Origin: an uncultured Mucilaginibacter sp.
GTDB lineage: Bacteria; Bacteroidota; Bacteroidia; Sphingobacteriales; Sphingobacteriaceae
Assembly (NCBI RefSeq): GCF_946479965.1
Contig: NZ_CAMLHX010000001.1
Coordinates: 1-64,000 of the forward strand
Direction: 5' to 3'
Length of the DNA stretch: 64,000 nucleotides
In this document: piece after piece, positions 8,308 through 16,956 of the stretch
How the letters are laid out: each line of letters opens with the position of its first letter
Numbering within the stretch: the first letter of the stretch is position 1
Notes under the pieces: model-generated
Database searches by the model: none
Told to the model about the DNA's origin: nothing
The model's input: the letters and a program-made list of their open reading frames with translations, nothing else
Program-made: the position numbers and the translations under genes

Positions 8308-8877
8308 TTGAACACGCTTACTGATAACGCCATTATGCTGAAAGTAAAAGCAGGTAATCTTGACCTGATGGGGCTGTTGTTTAAACGCCATCACAAGACG
8401 CTGTTTAACTTTTTGTATCATATGACCTATCAGCGCGATGTAGCCGAGGATATGACGCAGCAGGTGTTTTACCGGATGCTGAAATATCGGGAAAGCTTTA
8501 CCGGCAGCGGCGAGTTTTTGCACTGGATGTATACCATTGCCCGCAACGTGATAAAGGATCAGGGTCGCCGCAAAAAACTGCCAATGGCCGCCGCGCACAT
8601 TGATGATATGATTGATATGGTACCCGGTCATACACATGTAGAGGAGGCCCTGGAGCGAAAGCAAAACGCCGAGCAGTTGCGCAGAGCGATGGGTACACTG
8701 AATGATGCTGAACGCGAGATTTTGTCGCTGAGCAGGTTTCAGGAGCTGAAGAACCAGGAGGTGGCAGAGATATTGGGCATAACCGAAGGTGCGGTAAAAG
8801 TTAGGCTGCACCGGGCCATGCATCAGCTTAAGCAGGTTTATTTAACAACATTAAACAAAGAGCGCTATGAAATGTGA
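8308..8877 (+). CDS. ECF RNA polymerase sigma factor
   Basis: A 189-residue sigma-70 family ECF factor that would direct RNA polymerase to the genes of this operon. Region 2 spans about residues 20-90 (helices around FNFLYHM and the DMTQQVFYRML stretch, then the WMYTIARNV end of region 2), and region 4 spans about 130-180 with the helix-turn-helix EVAEILGITEGAVKVRLHRA. The start shown is a TTG; an ATG in frame at 8335 would begin just before the conserved LKVKAG core and is possible. Its end overlaps the next gene by 11 bp, which fits a sigma/anti-sigma pair under translational coupling. Probably autoregulated, an inference from the family. Confidence 0.9.
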   Translation: MNTLTDNAIMLKVKAGNLDLMGLLFKRHHKTLFNFLYHMTYQRDVAEDMTQQVFYRMLKYRESFTGSGEFLHWMYTIARNVIKDQGRRKKLPMAAAHIDDMIDMVPGHTHVEEALERKQNAEQLRRAMGTLNDAEREILSLSRFQELKNQEVAEILGITEGAVKVRLHRAMHQLKQVYLTTLNKERYEM

Positions 8878-9679
8878 GCATTATGAAGAATTGTTTATAG
8901 GAAGATTACAAAACACCCTAACAAGTGAGCAATCGGCAGAGTTGAAGCTGCATTTAAAAGGATGCGCCGCCTGCAGGGAAGAATTAATTGCACTAAGCAT
9001 AGTATGGCAGGATATGGAGACTATTGAAGCGCCCGAGCCTTCAGTAGCGATAGAGAATAACTTTAACGCCATGCTGCAAAACTATAAGCTGGCGCAGGCT
9101 AAGCAAAGTGCATTGGCTAAGCTGCGCAAACGTTTAGGGCAATTGTGGAGCCAGCCGTCTGCGTGGCCATTAAGTTACCAGTTAGTTGTTGTTTTGTTGA
9201 GTTTTTTCTGCGGATACATGGTTTTCTGGCAAGGTAAAGGCGCCCAGCAGGATAAACAACTGGCAGAATTAAGCGGACAGGTGAGTGATCTGAAACAAAC
9301 CATGATGCTGGCCATGTTAGAGAATCCATCAGCATCTGAGCGGATGAAAGCGGTGAGTTATACCGAAGAACTGGACAATGCAGATCAGCAGGTTATTGCA
9401 GCTTTGTTAAGTACTTTAAATAATGACCCTAACGTAAACGTGCGCTTAACAACGCTCGAGGCCTTGGCCAAACTTGCCGACCATCCGGAGGTTCGGGAAG
9501 GATTGATCAGATCTGTAGCGCAGCAGGAGTCGCCGTTGATGCAGTCGGCTATTGCTGATATAATGCTCAAACTGCAGGAAAAGCGGGCCGTTAAACCACT
9601 AAAAAAACTACTTAAAGAGCCCGGTTTGAACGAGGGCGTGCGAGAGAAATTAACAGAAACCATCAACAGTTTAATTTAA
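8867..9679 (+). CDS. Zinc-finger anti-sigma factor with HEAT-like repeats
   Basis: A 270-residue membrane protein. The N-terminus has the zf-HC2 anti-sigma signature: an early cysteine/histidine (MKCEHYEEL) and HLKGCAACREE at about 29-39, giving the HxxxCxxC zinc ligands. One transmembrane helix lies at about 103-119. The part beyond the membrane (about 160-265) has HEAT-like helical repeats (VRLTTLEALAKLADHPEV and VKPLKKLLKEPG are recognisable), an unusual sensory domain for this family that suggests a protein partner. It overlaps the sigma gene by 11 bp and should hold that sigma factor at the inner membrane until released. Confidence 0.85.
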   Translation: MKCEHYEELFIGRLQNTLTSEQSAELKLHLKGCAACREELIALSIVWQDMETIEAPEPSVAIENNFNAMLQNYKLAQAKQSALAKLRKRLGQLWSQPSAWPLSYQLVVVLLSFFCGYMVFWQGKGAQQDKQLAELSGQVSDLKQTMMLAMLENPSASERMKAVSYTEELDNADQQVIAALLSTLNNDPNVNVRLTTLEALAKLADHPEVREGLIRSVAQQESPLMQSAIADIMLKLQEKRAVKPLKKLLKEPGLNEGVREKLTETINSLI

Positions 9680-9690
9680 CCCATTACAAC

Positions 9691-10554
9691 ATGAAAAAGA
9701 TAGTATTGATCCTGCTGATAGCAGGGTGGGGCACCTGTTTTGCCCAAAAAAAAGCGGATTTTACCGCTACTGATCACATCAGCAAAAAGTTTACATTGAC
9801 CGCTGCGGCAGCCAAAACCACCTTTGGCCTCTACAACACCTGGGGCAGCATAACCGTAGAGGGATACAATGGCAACGAGGTAATAATTGAGGTGGAGCAA
9901 ACCATCCACGCCAAAACCCCCGAAGATCTGGAAAAAGGAAAGAGGGAGTTTAAGGCTGATTTTATTCAGACTGCGGATAGTATAATAGCGTACACCGCCA
10001 AACCCATCAACAACCGCCCCGAGTTTAGAAATGAGCGGATGCAAAACCACGAATGGCCCGGATATTATGTAGAACTAAATTACACCGTAAAGGTACCTAA
10101 CAACATTAACCTGCATGCAAATACGGTAAACAACGGCAATATCAACATAAGTAATGTTTACGGTTTGTTAAAGCTTAATAACGTTAACGGGCTTATAGCC
10201 ATAGTCAATGCCAAGGGAACTACACAGGCACGTACTGTTAATGGCCCTATCACTGCCAACTACCTGGTTGCACCACCCGAAGGCTGTAGCTATAGCACCA
10301 TCAACGGAAAAGTGGAAGTTACCTACCCGGCTGCTTATGCCGGTGATGTACAATACAAAAGCTTTAACGGCAAGTTTTATACCGATTTTGACAATGTGGG
10401 GGGCGTAGCAACTCAACCCGAGGTAATCAAAAACAAAGCCAACGGCGGCACCACTTACAGGCTTAATAAAAACAGTCGTTTAAGGATTGGCAGCGGCGGC
10501 AAACTGACCACTTTTGAGACCTTGAATGGAAATATCTACCTGAAAAAGTCATAA
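9691..10554 (+). CDS. Secreted DUF4097 beta-repeat protein
   Basis: A 287-residue exported protein with a signal peptide (residues 1-18, cut after CFA). The rest is a ladder of short beta strands typical of the DUF4097 / adhesin-like fold: NNGNINISNVYG, LNNVNGLIAIVNAKG, TINGKVEV, and a final TFETLNGNIYLKKS, which is the hallmark ending of this family. It follows the anti-sigma gene by 11 bp. The substrate or role is not established; DUF4097 proteins often sit in ECF/anti-sigma operons and envelope-stress loci. Confidence 0.82.
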   Translation: MKKIVLILLIAGWGTCFAQKKADFTATDHISKKFTLTAAAAKTTFGLYNTWGSITVEGYNGNEVIIEVEQTIHAKTPEDLEKGKREFKADFIQTADSIIAYTAKPINNRPEFRNERMQNHEWPGYYVELNYTVKVPNNINLHANTVNNGNINISNVYGLLKLNNVNGLIAIVNAKGTTQARTVNGPITANYLVAPPEGCSYSTINGKVEVTYPAAYAGDVQYKSFNGKFYTDFDNVGGVATQPEVIKNKANGGTTYRLNKNSRLRIGSGGKLTTFETLNGNIYLKKS

Positions 10555-10589
10555 CATAATTTTTATCAATATATTTAATACACCATAAA

Positions 10590-11396
10590 ATGAAAACACT
10601 AAAATTTATAATACTGCTGATGATCAGCATAGCCGTAGGCGGGCCATTAATGGCGCAGACAGGTAAAAGTTTAACAGTACCGTTAAGTAGCCCTGGTAAA
10701 CCTTTTACGCTTAACGTAAATTTTTTATCCGGTACAATTGATGTAGCTGCTTACGACGGAAATGAGATTGTTATAGAATTTTCGCCTGATGAAAAAAAGC
10801 CAAAGCCTATTGCCGCAGGTGGTATGAGGGTTATTGGCGGAGGTAGCACCAGTGTTACAGCTACAGAAAAAGACAACAGGGTTAATGTAAATGGCGACGC
10901 GCTCGCAAAAGCCGGCAACGTAAAAATTAAGGTGCCCAGAGGTACCAATACTTTCAAACTAAATACGACAAACTCAAAAGGAATTACAGCTAGTGATATA
11001 GGCGGAGAAATTGAGGTGAGCAACACCAATGGTGACATAAAATTGACCAACGTTTCGGGATCAGTTGTGGCCAATACAACCAATGGCGATGTTGTAGTAG
11101 TCTTCAAATCCCTTGATGCCAAGGCTCCTATGGCATTCACTACTTTGAACGGAAGGGTAGATGTTACCTTGCCTGCCACAGTGAAAGCGAATTTAAAATT
11201 ACATACAGGCAGAGGAGATATCAACAGCGATTTTGATGTGACGGTAGAGGCCAGCACCCCAACCACAACGCGTGGAAAAGATGGTAGCTACCATTACAGC
11301 GACCAGGAATGGGTTACCGGAAAATTAAACGGCGGCGGCCCTGAGCTGACCATGAGGACCTTTAATGGCAATATCTATATCCGCAAGGCTAAGTAA
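10590..11396 (+). CDS. Second DUF4097 beta-repeat protein
   Basis: A 268-residue exported paralogue of the preceding gene, with a signal peptide ending at PLMAQ (about residue 23). It has the same repeated strand pattern: SGTIDVAAYDGNEIVIEF near the N-terminus, SNTNGDIKLTNVSGSVVANTTNGDV in the middle, LHTGRGDINSDF, and the closing MRTFNGNIYIRKAK. Its architecture matches the neighbour strand for strand, but the sequences have diverged well, so the duplication is old. It is in the same operon, 35 bp after its paralogue. Confidence 0.82.
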   Translation: MKTLKFIILLMISIAVGGPLMAQTGKSLTVPLSSPGKPFTLNVNFLSGTIDVAAYDGNEIVIEFSPDEKKPKPIAAGGMRVIGGGSTSVTATEKDNRVNVNGDALAKAGNVKIKVPRGTNTFKLNTTNSKGITASDIGGEIEVSNTNGDIKLTNVSGSVVANTTNGDVVVVFKSLDAKAPMAFTTLNGRVDVTLPATVKANLKLHTGRGDINSDFDVTVEASTPTTTRGKDGSYHYSDQEWVTGKLNGGGPELTMRTFNGNIYIRKAK

Positions 11397-11418
11397 GCAG
11401 GCAAAAATCTTCACACTT

Positions 11419-13875
11419 ATGAAAACAACAATTTTTGCCATTTTAGGCGCATGGCTATGCTTTGCCCTGAATATCGCGCAGGCACAAACCGCAACGGGCA
11501 AAATATCGGGTTTGGTGCATGAGGCCAATGGGGAGCCGGCAATAGCGGCCACAGTAACCCTTAAGCGGTCTGTAGACTCGGCAGCCGTTAAAACCATGCA
11601 GACCGATATTACGGGCAGGTTTACCTTTAATGAGCTAAAACCCGGAGATTTTATAGTTGAAGTTAGCGCCGTTGGTTTTAAAGCTCATCGTAGCGGACCG
11701 ATTCGTTTAAGCAACGAGTCGCCCGCTGCGGACCTGCCCCTTATTATATTGCAGAAAGACGCGGTAAGCCTTAAGCAGGTAGAAATAGCCGCGCAGCGCG
11801 ATGTTATTGAGCAAAAAGTTGACCGCACGGTAGTAAACCTCGGCGCATCCATATCAAGCACCGGGGCAAGCGCCCTTGAAGTATTAGAAAGGATGCCCGG
11901 TGTACTGGTTGATCAAAGCGGCAATATCACCTTTAAAGGAAGAACAGGTGTAATGATAATGATAGACGATAAGCCTACTTATCTCTCGGGCGATAACCTG
12001 GCCAACTACCTCAAATCCATCCCTGCATCGCAATTGGAACAGATAGAGTTGATGACCAATCCACCTGCGCGTTATGACGCATCGGGCAACGCGGGTGTTA
12101 TCAATATCAAAACAAAAAAATCAAAAACTCCGGGGTTTAACGGGACAATTAACTCCTCGGTGGGTAGGGCGGCCTATCCGTTCACTAATGAGAGCCTTGC
12201 GCTGAATTATCGCAAGGGTAAGTTCAATTTCTTTACGAATGCGGCTTACGATGTTCGGAATTTTTATCGCCGACTTGACCTGGTGCGCCGATATTATGAT
12301 GCCAACGGTATGCAAACCGGCAGCTATACCGAAGAGGCCTACTTCCATCAGCTTAATTATAATCCCAGTCTTAAATTGGGTGTTGATTATGATTTGTCGC
12401 GCAAAACTACGCTGGGAGTGGTATTAAGCGGAAGTATAAACACAGGAACCAACCCTAACCCGTTAACCAGTACATTAAGAAATGCCGCCGGAGGGATAGA
12501 TTCTACCATTATAGCCGACAACAACACCAAAAGCAAATTTAAAAACGGCGGTATCAACCTAAACATGCTGCACCGTTTTGACAGTCTTGGACGCTCACTC
12601 AGTTTTGACCTTAATTATTTAGGTTATGACAACATGCGCACCCAGGCATTTAAAAATACTTCTTATAACAAATTTGGTACACCGGGTAGCTCGCAGCATA
12701 TAGTTGATACCTTGCCCACTCACATTAATATTTACACTGCAAAAGCCGATTATTCGCACCCGCTGCGTGGCAAGGCAACGCTTTCAACAGGTGTAAAAAC
12801 CAGTTATGTTAACACCGACAATGCCGCCTACTATTATAATATAGCCGGCAACAAACAAACGGTAGATGAAGGCAGAACCAACCGTTTTCTATATAAAGAG
12901 GCTATACAAGCGGCTTATCTTAATTTCAATAAGGAATGGAAGCAACTGTCATTCCAGAGCGGTTTACGGATGGAGTATACCGACGCGCGAGGACATCAGT
13001 TAGGGAATTCAAAAGGTGCGGATTCATCATTTGTTAACCGATATGGCAGTTTTTTTCCTACGGCCTACGTATTGTATAAGTTAGATACTGCCGGCAGTCA
13101 CTCCCTAAAAGCATCATTTGGCAGGCGGATAGACCGCCCGTATTATCAGGATCTGAACCCGTTTGTAGTGATATTGGATAAGTACAGCGCTTTTGTAGGC
13201 AATCCTTTTCTGCGTCCGCAATATTCAAACAACTATGAGCTGACTTACAGTTATAAAAAACTGATCTCGGTATCAATGGTATATAGTTTACTGACAAATT
13301 ACCAGGTAGAGCACGATTATCAGCAAGGCGATATATTTTTTGCCAGCTCTATCAACCTGGGCAGGGCCATTTCAAAAGGGGTAAACGCCAACCTTACATT
13401 CCCACCGGCCAAGTGGTGGAACTTTAGTTTGTACGCCCAACTTTATAATAACAGTTTCCAGGGGCAGCTTAAAAACGCCTATCTCAATTCTTCGCGCACG
13501 TTTTTTTATGCTACTACCACCAGCCAGTTAGCCTTTGGTAAAGGCTGGACGGGCGAGTTTACTGCTTTTTATCAATCGAAAAGCATGTGGGGGCAATTTG
13601 CCACCCGTGAGCGTAAGCAGGTAAATATCGGCTTGCAAAAAAAGGTGCTGAATAACAAAGGCGCCATAAAACTGAGTGCGAGGGATATTTTCCGCAGCAA
13701 CTTCTCCGCCGGCGAAATTACTAACCTGGGCAACGTAAAAGCGACATACCATAACGACAACGCTAACCGGAATGTTATTTTAGGATTTAGTTATAACTTC
13801 GGCTCCAACGCTAAAAATCAAAGAAAGCATGATAGTACAGGAGCAGAAGCAGAGGCAGGAAGAGCCGGGAATTAA
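11419..13875 (+). CDS. TonB-dependent-receptor-like outer membrane beta-barrel protein
   Basis: About 818 residues. A signal peptide ending at AQAQT is followed by a CarboxypepD_reg-like domain (about 25-110; GKISGLVHEANGEPAIAATV), a plug-like domain (about 125-220; LERMPGVLVDQSGNITFKG and ITNPPARYDASGNAGVINIK-type motifs), then an outer-membrane barrel of the OMP_b-brl_3 type. Compared with SusC it is shorter and lacks a SusD partner. The start is the ATG at 11419: an in-frame ATG at 11365 would overlap the previous gene and put extra residues in front of a perfect signal peptide. It is the last gene of the ECF operon and the likely effector of its response. A terminator follows. Confidence 0.85.
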   Translation: MKTTIFAILGAWLCFALNIAQAQTATGKISGLVHEANGEPAIAATVTLKRSVDSAAVKTMQTDITGRFTFNELKPGDFIVEVSAVGFKAHRSGPIRLSNESPAADLPLIILQKDAVSLKQVEIAAQRDVIEQKVDRTVVNLGASISSTGASALEVLERMPGVLVDQSGNITFKGRTGVMIMIDDKPTYLSGDNLANYLKSIPASQLEQIELMTNPPARYDASGNAGVINIKTKKSKTPGFNGTINSSVGRAAYPFTNESLALNYRKGKFNFFTNAAYDVRNFYRRLDLVRRYYDANGMQTGSYTEEAYFHQLNYNPSLKLGVDYDLSRKTTLGVVLSGSINTGTNPNPLTSTLRNAAGGIDSTIIADNNTKSKFKNGGINLNMLHRFDSLGRSLSFDLNYLGYDNMRTQAFKNTSYNKFGTPGSSQHIVDTLPTHINIYTAKADYSHPLRGKATLSTGVKTSYVNTDNAAYYYNIAGNKQTVDEGRTNRFLYKEAIQAAYLNFNKEWKQLSFQSGLRMEYTDARGHQLGNSKGADSSFVNRYGSFFPTAYVLYKLDTAGSHSLKASFGRRIDRPYYQDLNPFVVILDKYSAFVGNPFLRPQYSNNYELTYSYKKLISVSMVYSLLTNYQVEHDYQQGDIFFASSINLGRAISKGVNANLTFPPAKWWNFSLYAQLYNNSFQGQLKNAYLNSSRTFFYATTTSQLAFGKGWTGEFTAFYQSKSMWGQFATRERKQVNIGLQKKVLNNKGAIKLSARDIFRSNFSAGEITNLGNVKATYHNDNANRNVILGFSYNFGSNAKNQRKHDSTGAEAEAGRAGN

Positions 13876-13916
13876 ATGTTGCAGTTAGGAAATCGGCCAA
13901 TAGCCCTTTGAGTTTC

Positions 13917-13954
13917 AAAATACAAGTTATCCCAAAGAGGATAACTTGTATTTT
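13917..13954 (+). terminator. Intrinsic terminator of the ECF operon
   Basis: A perfect 16-bp stem: AAAATACAAGTTATCC (13917-13932) with GGATAACTTGTATTTT (13939-13954), loop CAAAGA, followed by an AT-rich tail. It lies 42 bp after the barrel gene stop. Confidence 0.9.
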
Positions 13955-14032
13955 ATATTCGAAATAGTGAATTAATCCATATCATACCAAATCATTTTAT
14001 TAAGTTAGCCAAATACGCTGCCGCCACTACTG

Positions 14033-14040
14033 TATTTTTG
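14033..14040 (+). promoter_or_regulatory. -7 box of the PAS sensor gene
   Basis: TATTTTTG fits TAnnTTTG and is 34 bp before the start at 14075. No clear -33 TTTG is present. Confidence 0.45.
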
Positions 14041-14074
14041 AAAAATTAAAAGTTGGATCGGTAAACGGCTTGGC

Positions 14075-15712
14075 ATGAAACGAGTTTTACAATGGTATCA
14101 GTCTGTCGCCAGAAGCAATTTAGCTTCCTGTTCGGATAGTAACACCCGTGATCTGCATTATTGGAAAGACCAATTATTTTGTAGTTTTTTAGTGTACTGT
14201 TTGCCCATAAGCTTAATTGCTTTGCTGCCGGGCGTTTTTATGGCCTTAGCAGACGGCTTTCCTATTATTGCGGCGGTGGACCTAATAAGTTTTGGTGCAA
14301 TTGCGGTAATTACCTTTGCCGCAAACATTAGCCTTCGTGTACGAAAGATCGTTACCTTAAGCGTATTCTATTTCCTGGCTGTCTTTTTGATAGACGCGTT
14401 GGGTTATATGGGACCAGGTATTTTTTACCTGTTTTTTATAACCGTGCTTTCGGCTCTCATCTTTCCAATCCGTGTTGCATATCTATCCGTAGCAATTAAT
14501 GCCGCCATACTGTCGGCATTCGTGCTAATTATCGGCTTTAAGCTTTTTGATTCTACGCTTATTCAGCAATACACAACGGGTAAATGGATAGCCTTTAGCG
14601 CTAATCTTATTTTTGCCAGCATTGTTATTGTGCTGCTTATTGATCAAATATTTGAAAGACTGCAGCTAACCATAGTTAACAGAACTCAATTACAGGAGCG
14701 ATATCGCCGAATTTTTGAGAAGAGCCCACTTCCGATGTGGCTGTTTGATACTGATAATTATCAGTTTATTGATGTAAACGACGCCGCCATCAGGCATTAT
14801 GGCTACTCCAAAGCAGAATTTACAGCCATGACCATTATGGATATTCGGCATCCTGAGCATATAGCGCAAACAGCTAAAATAGTAACTGATAACAAGTTGT
14901 CTGGCCAATTTTACGGAGGAGTTTCTCAACACATTAAAAAGAACGGTGACACGATCCTCGTAAAGATCGAAAGTAATTTACTGGATCTGGATAACCGCCA
15001 GGTGCGCCTTGTACAGGCAACTGACATCACAACGGAGGTAGAACATCAGGCAGAAGTATTCAATTATAACCAGAAGATAAAAGAATCAGAATCTAATCTG
15101 CGTGCACTTTTTGATAGTGCCGTTGACGGTTTTGTTTTATTGGATTCGCGCGGCGTGATCAAGTTATTTAATACCAAGGCCATGGAATCGATGGAATTTA
15201 ATAAAGATCAACAAGCGTTTGAAATTGGACGAAGCATTTTTGACTATGTGGAAGCATCGCGCCTGGGTTATTTTCAGAAAGTAATGGAGAAGGTATACCA
15301 AGGCGAATTGATCGACTATGATCGTATGTTCCGGGTAGATGGTGCAAGCATCTGGATAAGGTACACAGTAACCCCTGTACGCGAACAGAAGCGTATTATT
15401 GGCGCGTGTATTGCCGGCAGGGACATAACAGAAAGAAAATTTTACCTTAGGTCTGTTGAAGAGCAAAACAAAGTGTTCCGTGAAATATCCTGGATGCAAT
15501 CGCATCTGGTGAGGGCACCGTTGGCGAGTATTATGGGCCTGCTGCCGATGTTAACCAGCGAACCGGATGATGATAACAGAGAGAAGATATTGGAATACCT
15601 TAATATTTCGGCAACCCAATTGGACAAGATCATTTGGGAGATCATTGAAAAATCTACCAGTGTCATTGAGCAGTATCCGGAGCACGGGCCACAAAGTCAG
15701 GGCGAAGGTTGA
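14075..15712 (+). CDS. Membrane PAS sensor with an H-box region but no ATPase domain
   Basis: 545 residues. Five or six membrane helices fill about 35-215, then two PAS domains follow (about 222-335, containing RRIFEKSPLPMWLFD, and about 345-460, containing LRALFDSAVDGFVLLD). The last 80 residues look like a HisKA dimerisation helix pair with an H-box of the form HLVRAPLASIMGLL, but the protein ends before any HATPase_c domain. So it has the phosphate-accepting histidine context without a kinase domain. It might be a phosphotransfer partner or a signal adaptor acting with a kinase encoded elsewhere. The stop codon is natural and no frame-shifted ATPase part is visible downstream. It overlaps the next gene tail to tail by 16 bp. 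Confidence 0.8.
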   Translation: MKRVLQWYQSVARSNLASCSDSNTRDLHYWKDQLFCSFLVYCLPISLIALLPGVFMALADGFPIIAAVDLISFGAIAVITFAANISLRVRKIVTLSVFYFLAVFLIDALGYMGPGIFYLFFITVLSALIFPIRVAYLSVAINAAILSAFVLIIGFKLFDSTLIQQYTTGKWIAFSANLIFASIVIVLLIDQIFERLQLTIVNRTQLQERYRRIFEKSPLPMWLFDTDNYQFIDVNDAAIRHYGYSKAEFTAMTIMDIRHPEHIAQTAKIVTDNKLSGQFYGGVSQHIKKNGDTILVKIESNLLDLDNRQVRLVQATDITTEVEHQAEVFNYNQKIKESESNLRALFDSAVDGFVLLDSRGVIKLFNTKAMESMEFNKDQQAFEIGRSIFDYVEASRLGYFQKVMEKVYQGELIDYDRMFRVDGASIWIRYTVTPVREQKRIIGACIAGRDITERKFYLRSVEEQNKVFREISWMQSHLVRAPLASIMGLLPMLTSEPDDDNREKILEYLNISATQLDKIIWEIIEKSTSVIEQYPEHGPQSQGEG

Positions 15713-16032
15713 TCTACCTTAACAGCAATTTTCTTCCAGATAGAATACACACCCAAAACGAATATCGATCCAATAACAATATATACCCAAGGCGCTATAT
15801 TGCGGCCCACTATCATAACATAAGTATATGGTACGCAGAAGCTGATGCCGGCGAAAAGTAGTTGCGGTATAAATGGTTTTTTTAGGCGGATGTTATTGAT
15901 GGCCCAGCCCAGGCAAGTGAACAAGCTGATTTTGCTGCAGAGGTACAGGCAAAATATAACCAAAGGGTTAACCCCGTGCTTATCGCCCAGGTCAACAACC
16001 CAATCTTTTATGATGTTAAAGAAGTCCTGCAT
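15697..16032 (-). CDS. Small membrane protein of unknown function
   Basis: 111 residues with three likely membrane helices (about 23-45, 54-75 and 80-98) and a short charged C-terminus. I do not recognise the family. It converges with the PAS sensor gene and overlaps its 3' end by 16 bp, so the two mRNAs are antisense at their ends. A single-gene unit; the ATG at 16032 is used. Confidence 0.7.
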   Translation of the reverse strand: MQDFFNIIKDWVVDLGDKHGVNPLVIFCLYLCSKISLFTCLGWAINNIRLKKPFIPQLLFAGISFCVPYTYVMIVGRNIAPWVYIVIGSIFVLGVYSIWKKIAVKVDQPSP

Positions 16033-16119
16033 TAGTGCAAGATAAAGAATAGCAATTAAACACAGGCATCATTAGGTAAACGAATAATAAGGCCGGATAT
16101 TGCCGTTTATTATAAATGG

Positions 16120-16461
16120 TTATTTGGCTACGAGCGCTTCTCCTTCAAAAACTATCCCGTCCCAGCCATGCGCCATAAACTGCCTTATGTTTTGGTGGTC
16201 GGTTGCCTCGGGGGTAGCACGTACAGACTGATAATGTTCCGCAAACAGGTACAGGGTATCTTCTGCACTTAAATTATTCATTTTAGCAAATGCAAATACA
16301 CGGGCGCTGCCCTGGTTTTGGGTCGCTTCGTTATAAGCGTCGCCGTTTTTAAATGCGGTTGGCTGGTGGGTGTAGTGGGTATCTATAAGCTCGATAACCT
16401 TAGCAAAAGGGGTAGTGTTTGTTTTTAAGGATGCGAGTAAAGTTTGCAGCTGTTCTTTCAT
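16120..16461 (-). CDS. HopJ family protein
   Basis: 113 residues matching the HopJ type III effector family fold, which is widespread in free-living bacteria and cyanobacteria and is not a proof of secretion here. Recognisable blocks are FAKVIELIDTHYTHQPTAF, QGSARVFAFAKMNNLSAEDT and HQNIRQFMAHGW. Length is normal for the family. Its biochemical function is unknown. A -7 box lies only 4 bases upstream of the start codon, so the mRNA may be leaderless. Confidence 0.85.
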   Translation of the reverse strand: MKEQLQTLLASLKTNTTPFAKVIELIDTHYTHQPTAFKNGDAYNEATQNQGSARVFAFAKMNNLSAEDTLYLFAEHYQSVRATPEATDHQNIRQFMAHGWDGIVFEGEALVAK

Positions 16462-16465
16462 CCGG

Positions 16466-16473
16466 CAAAAATA
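16466..16473 (-). promoter_or_regulatory. -7 box of the hopJ-like gene
   Basis: On the minus strand TATTTTTG fits TAnnTTTG; it ends 4 bases before the ATG at 16461. Transcription would then begin at or next to the start codon. Confidence 0.45.
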
Positions 16474-16534
16474 AAAGAATATATGGTTCGCTGCGGATCA
16501 ACCTAATTACTCGGTTAAAAAATCTTAATTTCGT

Positions 16535-16542
16535 TATATTTG
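16535..16542 (+). promoter_or_regulatory. -7 box of the VOC gene
   Basis: TATATTTG fits TAnnTTTG and ends 18 bases before the ATG at 16561. It overlaps a possible TTG start at 16540, which argues for the ATG start. Confidence 0.5.
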
Positions 16543-16560
16543 ATAAGCAAGCCTTTAGCT

Positions 16561-16956
16561 ATGAAAACGGTATTTAATAGCATTATACCCGTATTACCGT
16601 CAGCAGATATTGAGCGGGACGTTGCGTGGTATAAAGATAAAGCCGGTTTTGAACTGGTTTTTTCCGACAAAATGTACGCAGTTTTATATCGCGACGGACT
16701 GTGCGTGCATTTACAATGGCACGCTGATACAGTGTCTGACCCATTGTTGGGCGGTTCGGTAATACGTATCTATGTACAGAATATTCAACCTCTTTTTGAA
16801 GAGTTTGTAGCGAGAGGCACTGTTAAAGAAGATGCCTTTAAACCCAGTACACCATGGGGCACCAATGAGTTCGGTTTTTACGACTTGAACAAGAATGCCA
16901 TTTTTGTTATGGAAGACGTTAATGCCAATCAACATCAAAAAAGGTTTATTTCTTAA
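16561..16956 (+). CDS. Glyoxalase/bleomycin resistance (VOC) protein
   Basis: 131 residues of the vicinal-oxygen-chelate fold with both beta-alpha-beta-beta-beta modules: the first contains IPVLPSADIERDVAWYKDKAG and a following strand VLYRDGLCVHLQW, the second contains VQNIQPLFEEF and NEFGFYDLNKNAIFVMED. It is close to the bleomycin-resistance subgroup (single small domain, LxxxxxxRDVAWYKD-like opening), which binds a ligand without catalysis; a real activity cannot be assigned. It converges with the SDR gene and overlaps it by 11 bp. Confidence 0.8.
   Translation: MKTVFNSIIPVLPSADIERDVAWYKDKAGFELVFSDKMYAVLYRDGLCVHLQWHADTVSDPLLGGSVIRIYVQNIQPLFEEFVARGTVKEDAFKPSTPWGTNEFGFYDLNKNAIFVMEDVNANQHQKRFIS

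Noticed and set aside
11365..11418. Upstream ATG for the barrel gene
   Set aside because: It overlaps the end of the preceding DUF4097 gene and would bury the signal peptide.
15697..16032. Toxin-antitoxin or antisense interpretation of the convergent overlap with the PAS gene
   Set aside because: A 16-bp tail overlap is common between convergent genes and gives no further evidence for regulation.
16540..16560. Longer TTG start for the VOC protein
   Set aside because: The TTG lies within the -7 box TATATTTG; the ATG at 16561 is the better start.
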